Under the pieces are notes generated by a model. The model ran no database searches. It saw only the letters and a list, made by a program, of their open reading frames with translations, and was not told the origin of the DNA. From the IMG/VR virus record IMGVR_UViG_3300043399_000382, positions 1 through 30,484 of that record: 30,484 nucleotides of DNA; one strand, written 5' to 3'. The position numbers were made by a program, and so were the translations under genes. This DNA is from a virus. This document shows, piece after piece, positions 13,823 to 20,083 of the stretch (positions are counted from its first letter, which is position 1; each line of letters begins with the position of its first letter).

Positions 13823-14953
13823 ATGTCGATTGGCCCGACCATTGAAAACCTGCGCAAAAAGCGCGCCGAGGAAGCCGCGCTGTTGGAGATGCTCTATGCG
13901 CTGCCAACGCCAACGGGCGGTTTTGATGTCAACACGCCCGCCGAGCGTCGGCAGTTGGCCGAATACGGGCTGCGCGGCGGCGAGCCGTACTCTGACGGGC
14001 GCATGGACTATGGCCGACAGCGGCCCGTGCAGGAAACAATTGACGTGATGCCACAACAGCCCGCAGAGTTTTATGCGCGTCAGGTGTCGCGCGATCTCTT
14101 TGGCGAGCGCGCGACAAATGATCTGTTTGGCTATCCCCAAGGCACGGGTAATCTGGTCGGTGATATTTTGGCAGGCGGCGGGATGCTGGGCGCAATCGGG
14201 GCAACAGCGCCGCTGACGGCGTGGGATGCGGGCGCGGCGGCGGCGCGGGGCGATTACGGGGACGCTGCGCTAAAGAGCGCACTTTCACTGCTTGATGGCG
14301 CTGGGTTGATACCGATTGGCCCAAGCGCGCGCGCAATGAGTAAAGCGGGTGATATCGCAACGTACCTCGATGAAGGCATGTTTAATGTTGCCGACACGCC
14401 CGCCACACGGCAATATTTCGTTGATAAGATGCGAGCAGCCCAAGCATCGCAAGGCCCGATAGGTCGGTCTGTGGACGTTTACGAACCAGATGAGTACGCG
14501 GGAACGCGGATGGCCATGACACCCGCGGGGGATGCAGGATATGTGGTAAAACCTGACGGAGAAATTGCCAGTGTTGTGAAGGCGAAAGGGTCGCCTATTA
14601 AGGGTTTTGCAGGATCAGTGTTGCGGCGGGCCGAGGAACAGGGCGGTAACTGGTTGAACGCCTTTGACACGGCTTTGACTGATTTGTATGGTAAAGGTGG
14701 ATTTCAACCCGTGTCACGGTTACCATTTAGCGAAGAAATGGCTGCAGAGGGTTGGGGGCAAGAGGCGCTAGATGCGTTTATGCAGGCCAACGCAAAGTAT
14801 AACGAGGGTAGGCCAGATCTAGTGTTTATGGCGCGAAACCCTGCGGCTGGTGTACCAGATCGCGCGGCACGTGGCGGGCTGGCCACTGACGACTACGATC
14901 TGGCCGTACAGGAGCTGGACAGAGAGCTGCGACGGTTAGGGTATAGACGATGA
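13823..14953 (+). CDS. Phage protein with GNAT-like polyvalent-protein domain
   Basis: This encodes 376 residues with AGGAA upstream of the ATG. The N-terminal 60 residues are charged. A glycine/alanine-rich hydrophobic stretch (LVGDILAGGGMLGAIGATAPL) near residues 110-130 could interact with membrane. The C-terminal half shows GYVVKPDGEIASV, then EQGGNWLNAFDTAL, DLYGKGGFQPVSRLPF, GWGQEAL, and RPDLVFMARN. This order matches the small acetyltransferase-like domain seen in many large phage polyvalent proteins. No substrate is known. It ends by ATGA overlap with the next small gene. It may be a virion-borne effector or structural accessory; the sequence does not decide. Confidence 0.8.
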   Translation: MSIGPTIENLRKKRAEEAALLEMLYALPTPTGGFDVNTPAERRQLAEYGLRGGEPYSDGRMDYGRQRPVQETIDVMPQQPAEFYARQVSRDLFGERATNDLFGYPQGTGNLVGDILAGGGMLGAIGATAPLTAWDAGAAAARGDYGDAALKSALSLLDGAGLIPIGPSARAMSKAGDIATYLDEGMFNVADTPATRQYFVDKMRAAQASQGPIGRSVDVYEPDEYAGTRMAMTPAGDAGYVVKPDGEIASVVKAKGSPIKGFAGSVLRRAEEQGGNWLNAFDTALTDLYGKGGFQPVSRLPFSEEMAAEGWGQEALDAFMQANAKYNEGRPDLVFMARNPAAGVPDRAARGGLATDDYDLAVQELDRELRRLGYRR

Positions 14954-15138
14954 CCCGCACAGATTATCTGACCCAGTACAAAAACGCATACGCGGCGAAA
15001 TTTAGCCAGAAGGGCGACAATCGTGAAGAAACCAACCAAGGCATCGGCCAAAATCGCCAAGGTGATGGGCGAGTACAAGGCGGGGACGCTGCACGCGGGC
15101 GCGGATCCGAAGGGGCCAGCGAAAGCACCACTGGCTAA
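14950..15138 (+). CDS. Possible small protein, overlaps the next gene
   Basis: This would encode 62 residues from an ATG that overlaps the preceding stop as ATGA. The first 30 residues (MTRTDYLTQYKNAYAAKF and onward) look protein-like, but the second half is low-complexity Gly/Arg/Ser and lies antiphase to the better supported gene at 15023. It may only serve to couple translation. The call is uncertain. Confidence 0.4.
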   Translation: MTRTDYLTQYKNAYAAKFSQKGDNREETNQGIGQNRQGDGRVQGGDAARGRGSEGASESTTG

Positions 15139-15208
15139 GAGCCGCAAGCAGGCCATCGCCATCGCCCTGTCCGAGGCGGGCAAGACCAAGAAGGGGAAGA
15201 CCAAATGA
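15023..15208 (+). CDS. Small basic DUF6496 protein
   Basis: This encodes 61 residues from a GTG start with AGAAGGG upstream. The pattern KIAKVMGEYKAGTLHAG, then KSRKQAIAIALSEAG, then a lysine-rich end, is characteristic of DUF6496 proteins found in many bacteria and phages. No biochemical role is established. High lysine content and small size suggest nucleic-acid contact, which is inference. Its stop overlaps the next ATG. It is part of a run of tiny lysine-rich genes ahead of the adaptor. Confidence 0.85.
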   Translation: MKKPTKASAKIAKVMGEYKAGTLHAGADPKGPAKAPLAKSRKQAIAIALSEAGKTKKGKTK

Positions 15209-15306
15209 AGAAGCCAACCACCAAATTCACGCCCTGCAAGGGCTGCCCCAACCCCGCAAAGTGCAAGGCGATGGGCAAGTGCATGATGAAGGGCGCAAAG
15301 AAATGA
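15205..15306 (+). CDS. 33-residue cysteine-rich basic protein
   Basis: A start at 15205 overlaps the DUF6496 stop as ATGA, and the stop overlaps the following start in the same way. The product has four cysteines in the pattern CKGC-x7-C-x4-C among many lysines, a likely zinc knuckle. It is too small for a family call, but the perfect coupling on both sides argues that it is translated. Confidence 0.7.
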   Translation: MKKPTTKFTPCKGCPNPAKCKAMGKCMMKGAKK

Positions 15307-15458
15307 GCGACGGCCTGTACGCAAACATCGCCGCCAAGAAGGCGCGCATTAAGGCTGGATCTGGCGAGAAGATGCGCAAAGTCGGCTCGAAGGGCGCGCC
15401 CACTGCCGCCGCATTTAAGGCCGCCGCGAAGACGGTAAAACCAAAAAAGGGTAAGTGA
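15303..15458 (+). CDS. Small lysine-rich phage protein
   Basis: This encodes 51 residues from the ATG at 15303, overlapping the preceding stop. The motif GLYANIAAKKARIKAGSGEKM followed by RKVGSKGAPTAAAF is one I recognise from small phage proteins lying next to DUF6321-type genes. Its role is unknown. The pI must be very high. It overlaps the next ATG by one base (TGATG). Confidence 0.8.
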   Translation: MSDGLYANIAAKKARIKAGSGEKMRKVGSKGAPTAAAFKAAAKTVKPKKGK

Positions 15459-15760
15459 TGGCTAAGACGCCCGCGTGGACGCGCAAGGAAGGCAAAAACC
15501 CTGCGGGCGGGCTGAACGCCAAGGGGCGCGCCTCGGCCAAGGCCGAGGGCATGAACCTAAAGCCGCCCGTCAAGGCGGGCGACAACCCGCGCCGCGCGTC
15601 ATTCTTGGCGCGCATGGGCGGGATGGACGGCCCAGAGCGCGATAAGGATGGAAAACCAACGCGATTGCTGCTATCGCTAAAGGCGTGGGGCGCGGACAGT
15701 AAAGCCGATGCCAAGGCCAAGGCCAAGGCGATCTCGGCCCGAAACAAGGCGAAGAAATGA
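15458..15760 (+). CDS. DUF6321-like small basic protein
   Basis: This encodes 100 residues. The pattern AWTRKEGKNPAGGLNAKG at the N-terminus, then RRASFLARMGGMDGPERDKDG and RLLLSLKAWG, matches DUF6321 proteins seen in many phage structural regions. The C-terminal tail is an Ala/Lys repeat (KADAKAKAKAIS). No function is known to me; abundance near head-tail genes suggests a minor virion or DNA-associated protein. Its stop overlaps the adaptor start by ATGA. Confidence 0.85.
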   Translation: MAKTPAWTRKEGKNPAGGLNAKGRASAKAEGMNLKPPVKAGDNPRRASFLARMGGMDGPERDKDGKPTRLLLSLKAWGADSKADAKAKAKAISARNKAKK

Positions 15761-16383
15761 CCATTGCAACCTTTAGCGAACTCCAAGCCAGCATCGCGGA
15801 CTTCCTGCTGCGCGATGACTTGACTGCGGCCATCCCCAGTTTCATCAGGCTGGCCGAGGCGAGCATCGACCGCGATCTGCGCCACTGGCGGCAGGAAAAG
15901 CGCAGCGTGGCGCAGCTAGACGCGCAGTACAGCGCCATCCCCGCCGATTACCTGCGCCCGATCCGCCTGCAGATCACCGACGCGCCGACGGGCGAGGTGG
16001 CCCCGATCAGCAATTCGCAGATGCTGCAGCTCCGCGGCGACCGCAACGACCGCGTGGGACGCCCCACACATTACGCGCTGACGGCGGGCAGCCTTGAGCT
16101 GTACCCCACGCCCGACATCACGTACAACGCATCGCTGGTGTATTATGGCCGCATTGCGGCCCTGTCCAACACCAACACCACCAACTGGCTGCTGACCGAA
16201 GCGCCCGACGCGTACCTGTACGGCGCGCTGATGCACTCCGCGCCGTATCTCAAGGATGACGCGCGCGTCACCGTCTGGGGGTCGCTGTACGCGGCGGCCA
16301 TCCAAGCCCTAAACGTCACGTCCGATGACGCCAAATTTGGCGGCACGGGCCTTGTAATGAAAACCAAGCGAGGCGCGCCATGA
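15757..16383 (+). CDS. Head-tail adaptor protein (gp4/SU10-like)
   Basis: This encodes 208 residues. The N-terminus TFSELQASIADFLLRDDL followed by IPSFIRLAEASIDRDL and a helix with many charged residues matches the podoviral adaptor that sits below the portal. In the second part, YALTAGSLELYPTP and LVYYGRIAAL give the beta segment, and DAYLYGALMHSAPYLKD the late helix. This pattern is common to adaptors of SU10-like and related podoviruses. It bridges portal and nozzle and helps close the filled head. Start and stop both overlap neighbours by ATGA. Confidence 0.85.
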   Translation: MTIATFSELQASIADFLLRDDLTAAIPSFIRLAEASIDRDLRHWRQEKRSVAQLDAQYSAIPADYLRPIRLQITDAPTGEVAPISNSQMLQLRGDRNDRVGRPTHYALTAGSLELYPTPDITYNASLVYYGRIAALSNTNTTNWLLTEAPDAYLYGALMHSAPYLKDDARVTVWGSLYAAAIQALNVTSDDAKFGGTGLVMKTKRGAP

Positions 16384-16760
16384 GCTTTACCAACGACCTA
16401 GAGACACGTGTCCTGCAGTGGGCATTCACGACGGGGTCACCCACACGCCCGACGGCGTGGTACGTCGGCCTGTTCACGGCGGCCCCCAGCGACACGGGCG
16501 GCGGCACTGAGGTGTCGGGCGGGTCATACGCGCGGCAGACTGTCGCCCTGAGCGTCAGCGGCAACTTGGCCACCAACGGCTCGGCAGTCGAGTGGCCCAC
16601 GGCCACGGCAGACTGGGGCACGATCACGCACGTGGCGGTGTTCGACGCCCTGTCGGGCGGCAACATGCTGGTGTACGCGGCGCTGACGGCGTCCAAGACG
16701 ATCTCGACGGGCGACGTGTTGCGCATCCCTGCAAACGATCTCGATATCACGCTGGATTAA
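16380..16760 (+). CDS. Minor virion protein of the tail-associated Gp80 type
   Basis: This encodes 126 residues. The sequence has the order YVGLFTAAPSDTGGGTEVSGG, YARQTVAL, WPTATADWGTITHVAVFD, MLVYAALTASKTI, and DVLRIPANDLDITL. That arrangement is a familiar small all-beta phage structural domain annotated near tail-fibre genes, sometimes as Gp80-like. The WG-x-ITH-x-A-x-FD strand is its signature. It lies between the adaptor and the repeat protein and probably decorates the tail or fibre base. The exact location in the virion is unknown. Confidence 0.8.
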   Translation: MSFTNDLETRVLQWAFTTGSPTRPTAWYVGLFTAAPSDTGGGTEVSGGSYARQTVALSVSGNLATNGSAVEWPTATADWGTITHVAVFDALSGGNMLVYAALTASKTISTGDVLRIPANDLDITLD

Positions 16761-16763
16761 GGC

Positions 16764-17483
16764 ATGGCGCTGTACCGTGGCGCGTATGGATTAAAGGCAT
16801 ATGGCATCGAGGCGTACGGCCTCGATGGCACGATCTTTGATGCCGCAGCCACGGCTGTCGCCGCCAGCGCGGCCACGGGGGCCGCCCAGCGCGTCAGGAT
16901 TGCGGCAGCAGCGGCGGCGGCCACCAGCGCCGCGACCACTGCCGCCCAGCGCATAAAACTGGCCGCAGCCACGGCAGCGGCCACCAGCACCGCCAGCGCG
17001 GCTGTCGTCACTCTAATCAACGCAGCGGCGGCCACCACGGCCACCAGCGCGGCCACGGGGGCCGCCCAGCGCGTGCAGCAGCCCAGCGCGGCGGCGGCAT
17101 CGGTCAGCGCGGCCACGGGGGCCGCCCAGCGCGTGCAGCAGCCCAGCGCCAACACGACAGGCCAGAGCAGTGTCACATCCCGCGCCGAGGCGGTGTACGA
17201 GGACAGCGCCAGCGTTGCGGGGCAGAGCGCGGCTGACGCGCGCGTGGTGCGAGTTTTCTCCACTGGCGCGAATGCCTCGGCATCTGCTATAGTATCGATC
17301 AAGGCCATCCTGAAATGGGAGGGCGCGACACCGCAGGCCGAGAACTGGACAGCGCAGGGCGCTACAGCCGAGGACTGGATAGCCGAGACAGCCGACGGCG
17401 CGGCATGGTCGCCGCAGGCGGCGCAGGGCGAAACTTGGACAACCGAAACCGCGTCGAGTGAGACGTGGACGCGGGCAGCTTGA
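16764..17483 (+). CDS. Alanine-rich tandem-repeat virion protein with Trp-repeat tail
   Basis: This encodes 239 residues in three parts. The N-terminus has short AYGL/AYGI/AYGL repeats. Then come seven 20-residue units (bases 16860-17279), best seen as ATSAATGAAQRVQQ followed by PSAAAA; the last two units have diverged. The C-terminus has six tryptophans (residues 185 to 235) exactly ten residues apart. The composition suggests an extended fibrous or coiled structure. Its place between a minor virion protein and the tail fibre suggests a tail or fibre-linking part. I recognise no family for the whole. The start has only a weak AAGG upstream and probably relies on coupling. Confidence 0.8.
   Translation: MALYRGAYGLKAYGIEAYGLDGTIFDAAATAVAASAATGAAQRVRIAAAAAAATSAATTAAQRIKLAAATAAATSTASAAVVTLINAAAATTATSAATGAAQRVQQPSAAAASVSAATGAAQRVQQPSANTTGQSSVTSRAEAVYEDSASVAGQSAADARVVRVFSTGANASASAIVSIKAILKWEGATPQAENWTAQGATAEDWIAETADGAAWSPQAAQGETWTTETASSETWTRAA
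16860..17279 (+). repeat. Seven 60-bp in-frame tandem units
   Basis: The units start at 16860, 16920, 16980, 17040, 17100, 17160 and 17220. The fourth and fifth units share a 45-base identical block (17045-17089 and 17105-17149), and 30 bases of it recur at 16865-16894. This points to recent duplication within an older array. Confidence 0.85.
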
Positions 17484-17492
17484 GGGTAGAAC

Positions 17493-18407
17493 ATGGCCGA
17501 TACAACGACAACCAATTTCGGGTTAGTAAAGCCAGAGGTGGGTGCATCCGAAGACACGTGGGGCACTAAGCTCAACGCCGATCTGGACAGCATCGACACG
17601 CTGCTTGGTAACGGGTCGCCCATGAAGATTGACGCGACCAACGACCGCATCGGCATCAATACGTCGGCCCCGACCGTGGCGCTGGATGTCAACGGTGATG
17701 TAGCAATTACAGATAAAATTACCCATTCTGGTGATACCGATACCGCCATACGTTTTCCCGCTTCCGACACAATAGCCTTGGAGACCGCAGGCAGCGAAAG
17801 ATTTCGCATAGGAAGCGCAGGGCAGATTGGTATTGGGGGTGCAGTGTACGGCATCGCGGGGCAGGTATTAGCATCAAATGGAAGCGGAAGTGCGCCGAGC
17901 TGGGTTGATGTGTCAGCAATACCTGCAGGGGCAGTTAGCATGTTTGCCATGAGTACGGCCCCAACGGGGTGGCTTAAGGCAAATGGGGCGGCAATATCGA
18001 GGACAACATACGCAGCACTATTTTCCGCCATAGGAACAACTTTTGGTGCGGGAGACGGGAGCACCACATTTAACCTACCCGACTTACGCGGCGAGTTTAT
18101 GCGCGGTTGGGATGATGCACGCGGCGTCGATAGCGGGCGCGCATTCGGTTCAGCGCAGGATGGGCAGAACGCAGCTCATACTCACACTGGCACAACGAAC
18201 AGTGCAGGTGCGCACACGCATACGGTTGCAACAGCTGGTTCATCTGGCTCAGGCCAGAGTAACGTATCGTTTGACCCCAACAATGCTAGTGGAACACATA
18301 CGACCAGTAGTGCTGGAGCGCACACTCACACATTCACGACCGCTAGTAGCGGTGGAACAGAAGCGCGGCCCCGCAACATCGCCCTTTTGGCCTGCGTCAA
18401 ATTTTAA
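17493..18407 (+). CDS. Tail fibre with collar domain and HxH metal-site repeats
   Basis: This encodes 304 residues from an ATG after GAGGGTAGAAC. The N-terminus ([20 protein letters not shown]) is the attachment-type segment common to many phage fibres. Residues about 146-205 form a phage tail collar domain: [53 protein letters not shown]. Three HTHT clusters (229-232, 241-244, 277-280) match the HxH iron sites of T4 fibre tips. The end, [13 protein letters not shown], is the usual collar-fibre terminus. It should bind the host surface as a trimer. The second half is markedly less GC-rich than the upstream genes. The following gene is its likely chaperone. Confidence 0.93.
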   Translation: MADTTTTNFGLVKPEVGASEDTWGTKLNADLDSIDTLLGNGSPMKIDATNDRIGINTSAPTVALDVNGDVAITDKITHSGDTDTAIRFPASDTIALETAGSERFRIGSAGQIGIGGAVYGIAGQVLASNGSGSAPSWVDVSAIPAGAVSMFAMSTAPTGWLKANGAAISRTTYAALFSAIGTTFGAGDGSTTFNLPDLRGEFMRGWDDARGVDSGRAFGSAQDGQNAAHTHTGTTNSAGAHTHTVATAGSSGSGQSNVSFDPNNASGTHTTSSAGAHTHTFTTASSGGTEARPRNIALLACVKF

Positions 18408-18416
18408 GAGGTAGCA

Positions 18417-18854
18417 ATGAAAACTGTATACCAAACAGACGAAAATGGTATTTTCGTAGGCACAACGACCGCAGACCCATCACCACTTGAAGAAGGGGTG
18501 TGGCTGATCCCAAATGGGTGTGTTGAAGATCCCCCACCGAATTTTACGGAAGGTCAGTTTCTGCGCTGGGTTGGTCAGAAATGGCAAGTAGAAGAGATCC
18601 CAACGCCACAATCTGAAACAGTGGCGCAAGCGGAGCCAGAAGCGGAACCTGAGCCGCAACCATCCCCCGAAGAAGCGCACGAAATTAAAACATTGCGCCA
18701 CATAGAAGAAATCAAGCAGCTATTACAAAGCACTGATTATGTTGCGCTTCCTGATTACGATAAACAAAAGCCCGACGTACTAGCTCAAAGGCAACAGTGG
18801 AGAGATCAAATTCGTATGCTGGGCCAAACGCTAGCGCACGGTACAGAATACTGA
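18417..18854 (+). CDS. Tail fibre assembly-like chaperone
   Basis: This encodes 145 residues with a GAGGT ribosome site. The N-terminal half (VYQTDENGIFVGTTTADPSP, GVWLIPNGCVEDPPP, FLRWVGQKWQVEE) and the C-terminal LLQSTDYVALPDYD plus RQQWRDQIRML resemble tail fibre assembly proteins that follow fibre genes. The linker is a Glu/Pro run (EPEAEPEPQPSPEE). It lies ten bases after the fibre gene. It should help fold or mount the fibre. Composition is clearly AT-richer than surrounding late genes, so fibre and chaperone probably travelled together. Confidence 0.85.
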   Translation: MKTVYQTDENGIFVGTTTADPSPLEEGVWLIPNGCVEDPPPNFTEGQFLRWVGQKWQVEEIPTPQSETVAQAEPEAEPEPQPSPEEAHEIKTLRHIEEIKQLLQSTDYVALPDYDKQKPDVLAQRQQWRDQIRMLGQTLAHGTEY

Positions 18855-18881
18855 TTTTTACACTATACTGATAGGTGAGCA

Positions 18882-19112
18882 GTGGAAGGCGTTTTTGCAT
18901 ACTGGCCAGTCGGCGTCAGCTTTGTCGCGGTGGTCGTTTGGCTCGTCCGCCTAGAGGCGGGCAGCGCCGAGAACACGAAGGAGATCAAGCGGCTCTGGAA
19001 CCAGCGCCGCGAGGATCTAGAGGCAACGCAGCGGGCGCGCAGCGAGACGAACACGATGCTGGCCGAGATCCGCGACGACATCAAGGCACTCATAGCAAGG
19101 GTAGGAAAATGA
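18882..19112 (+). CDS. Membrane-anchored small protein, holin-like candidate
   Basis: This encodes 76 residues from a GTG at 18882, five bases after AGGTGA. One transmembrane helix is seen near the N-terminus (VGVSFVAVVVWLV), followed by a charged coiled-coil (NTKEIKRLWNQRREDLEATQ). It directly precedes the endolysin with an ATGA overlap. A holin or holin-regulator role, as in XhlA-like proteins, is likely from position. Only one clear membrane segment is visible, so other lysis roles are possible. Confidence 0.75.
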   Translation: MEGVFAYWPVGVSFVAVVVWLVRLEAGSAENTKEIKRLWNQRREDLEATQRARSETNTMLAEIRDDIKALIARVGK

Positions 19113-19732
19113 CACGTGAATTTGGGGCACGCAGCCTAAAGAACATGCAGGGCATCCACCCAGACCTTCGGCGCGTGCTTGACCGCGCGCTGCAGGACAG
19201 CCCGCTGGACTTCATCGTGATCGAGGGCCTGCGCACAAAAGAGCGCCAAGAGCAACTCGTGGCCAGCGGCGCATCTCGCCGCCTCGACAGCCGACACATC
19301 ACGGGCCACGCAGTCGATCTGCTGCCCATCGGCCCCAACGGCAAGCCCGCATTTGATTGGCCGCTGTACGACCAGCTCGGCCCCGCCGTAAAGGCGGCTG
19401 CGGTGGCTGAGGGCGTAGAATTGGATTGGGGCGGTGACTGGAAAAAATTCAAGGACGGCCCCCACTTTGAGCTGGATCGCGCTGCGTACCCAGAAACCGA
19501 ATGGACGACTGGCGATAAGCCACCAAAACCCCGCAAGAGCGCCGCGCAGTCGACCACTGTGCAGGCGTCTGCCGTGCAGATCGTATCTGGCGCTGGCGCG
19601 GGCGTGGCCGCTGTCGGCTCGCTGGATGGCACGGCCCAGATCGTGGCGCTTGCATTTGCGGGCATCGTCGTGTTGGCCGCTCTGTGGATCATGCGCGAGC
19701 GCATCAAAAAGTGGGCCGAGGGGGATCGCTGA
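19109..19732 (+). CDS. M15-family peptidase endolysin with C-terminal membrane segment
   Basis: This encodes 207 residues. The M15 zinc peptidase motif is complete: SRHITGHAVD gives His63 and Asp70, ELDWGGDW gives the catalytic acid near 106, and GPHFEL gives His119. Such enzymes cleave the L-alanyl-D-glutamate or D-Ala peptide bonds of peptidoglycan. After a Lys/Ser/Thr-rich linker, residues about 160-195 hold a hydrophobic helix (IVALAFAGIVVLAALWIM) ending in a basic RERIKKW. This suggests an inner-membrane anchor. It has a putative holin upstream and spanins downstream. The frame is also open upstream, but the ATGA junction sets the start. Confidence 0.92.
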   Translation: MTREFGARSLKNMQGIHPDLRRVLDRALQDSPLDFIVIEGLRTKERQEQLVASGASRRLDSRHITGHAVDLLPIGPNGKPAFDWPLYDQLGPAVKAAAVAEGVELDWGGDWKKFKDGPHFELDRAAYPETEWTTGDKPPKPRKSAAQSTTVQASAVQIVSGAGAGVAAVGSLDGTAQIVALAFAGIVVLAALWIMRERIKKWAEGDR

Positions 19733-19959
19733 TGCTGCGGCTCAAGCTGTATCTGGCCGCGCTGGGCGCGCTGATCGCAGCCTTTGTCGTGGCCTACTTT
19801 AAGGGTCGCAAGGATAGTGCTATAGTGGCGGAGAACCAGCACCTAAAGTCGGAGATTGACGCACATGAACGGATCAACGATGCGGACACTGGCGGCGGTG
19901 CTACTGATGCTGAGCGCATTAAGCGCCTGCAGCACATGGCAGACAAACTCGGCGGTTGA
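19732..19959 (+). CDS. Inner-membrane spanin (Rz-like)
   Basis: This encodes 75 residues from the ATG in TGATG, with GAGGGGGA upstream. It has one N-terminal transmembrane helix (LYLAALGALIAAFVVAYF), a short basic patch, then a charged helical region (NQHLKSEIDAHERIND). It is the expected i-spanin, linking to the outer-membrane lipoprotein to disrupt the outer membrane at lysis. The following o-spanin starts inside it in another frame, as in lambda Rz/Rz1. Confidence 0.85.
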   Translation: MLRLKLYLAALGALIAAFVVAYFKGRKDSAIVAENQHLKSEIDAHERINDADTGGGATDAERIKRLQHMADKLGG

Positions 19960-20083
19960 CCGCCTCAAGCCCGCCGCTGCCGCGCACGCCCGCGCCCTGT
20001 CTGGCGACAGCATGCCAGACGCGCGCGAGACGGGCCTAGCCCTCCTATCGCAACTTGCGGCGTATGCCGATTGGGGTATCTGA
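19865..20083 (+). CDS. Outer-membrane lipoprotein spanin (Rz1-like)
   Basis: This encodes 72 residues from the ATG at 19865, with GGAG ten bases upstream inside the i-spanin gene. A type II signal peptide with lipobox LSAC (TLAAVLLMLSALSAC) is clear. The rest is a short mature lipoprotein. It overlaps the i-spanin gene by 95 bases in the other frame. The pair completes the lysis cassette. An ATG at 19880 could be the real start. Confidence 0.85.
   Translation: MNGSTMRTLAAVLLMLSALSACSTWQTNSAVDRLKPAAAAHARALSGDSMPDARETGLALLSQLAAYADWGI

Noticed and set aside
16764-17483. Diversity-generating retroelement target
   Set aside because: No reverse transcriptase or template repeat is visible. The repeats are exact or unit-based with no adenine-specific variation.
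16757-18067. Long 436-codon antisense open frame
   Set aside because: It is the complement of the repeat protein and fibre gene. It arises from the Ala-rich codon pattern and has no ribosome site or recognisable domain.
18875-19108. N-terminal extension of the endolysin
   Set aside because: The frame is open but lies antiphase to the membrane protein gene at 18882. The extension is Arg-rich and the ATGA junction at 19109 gives a normal start.
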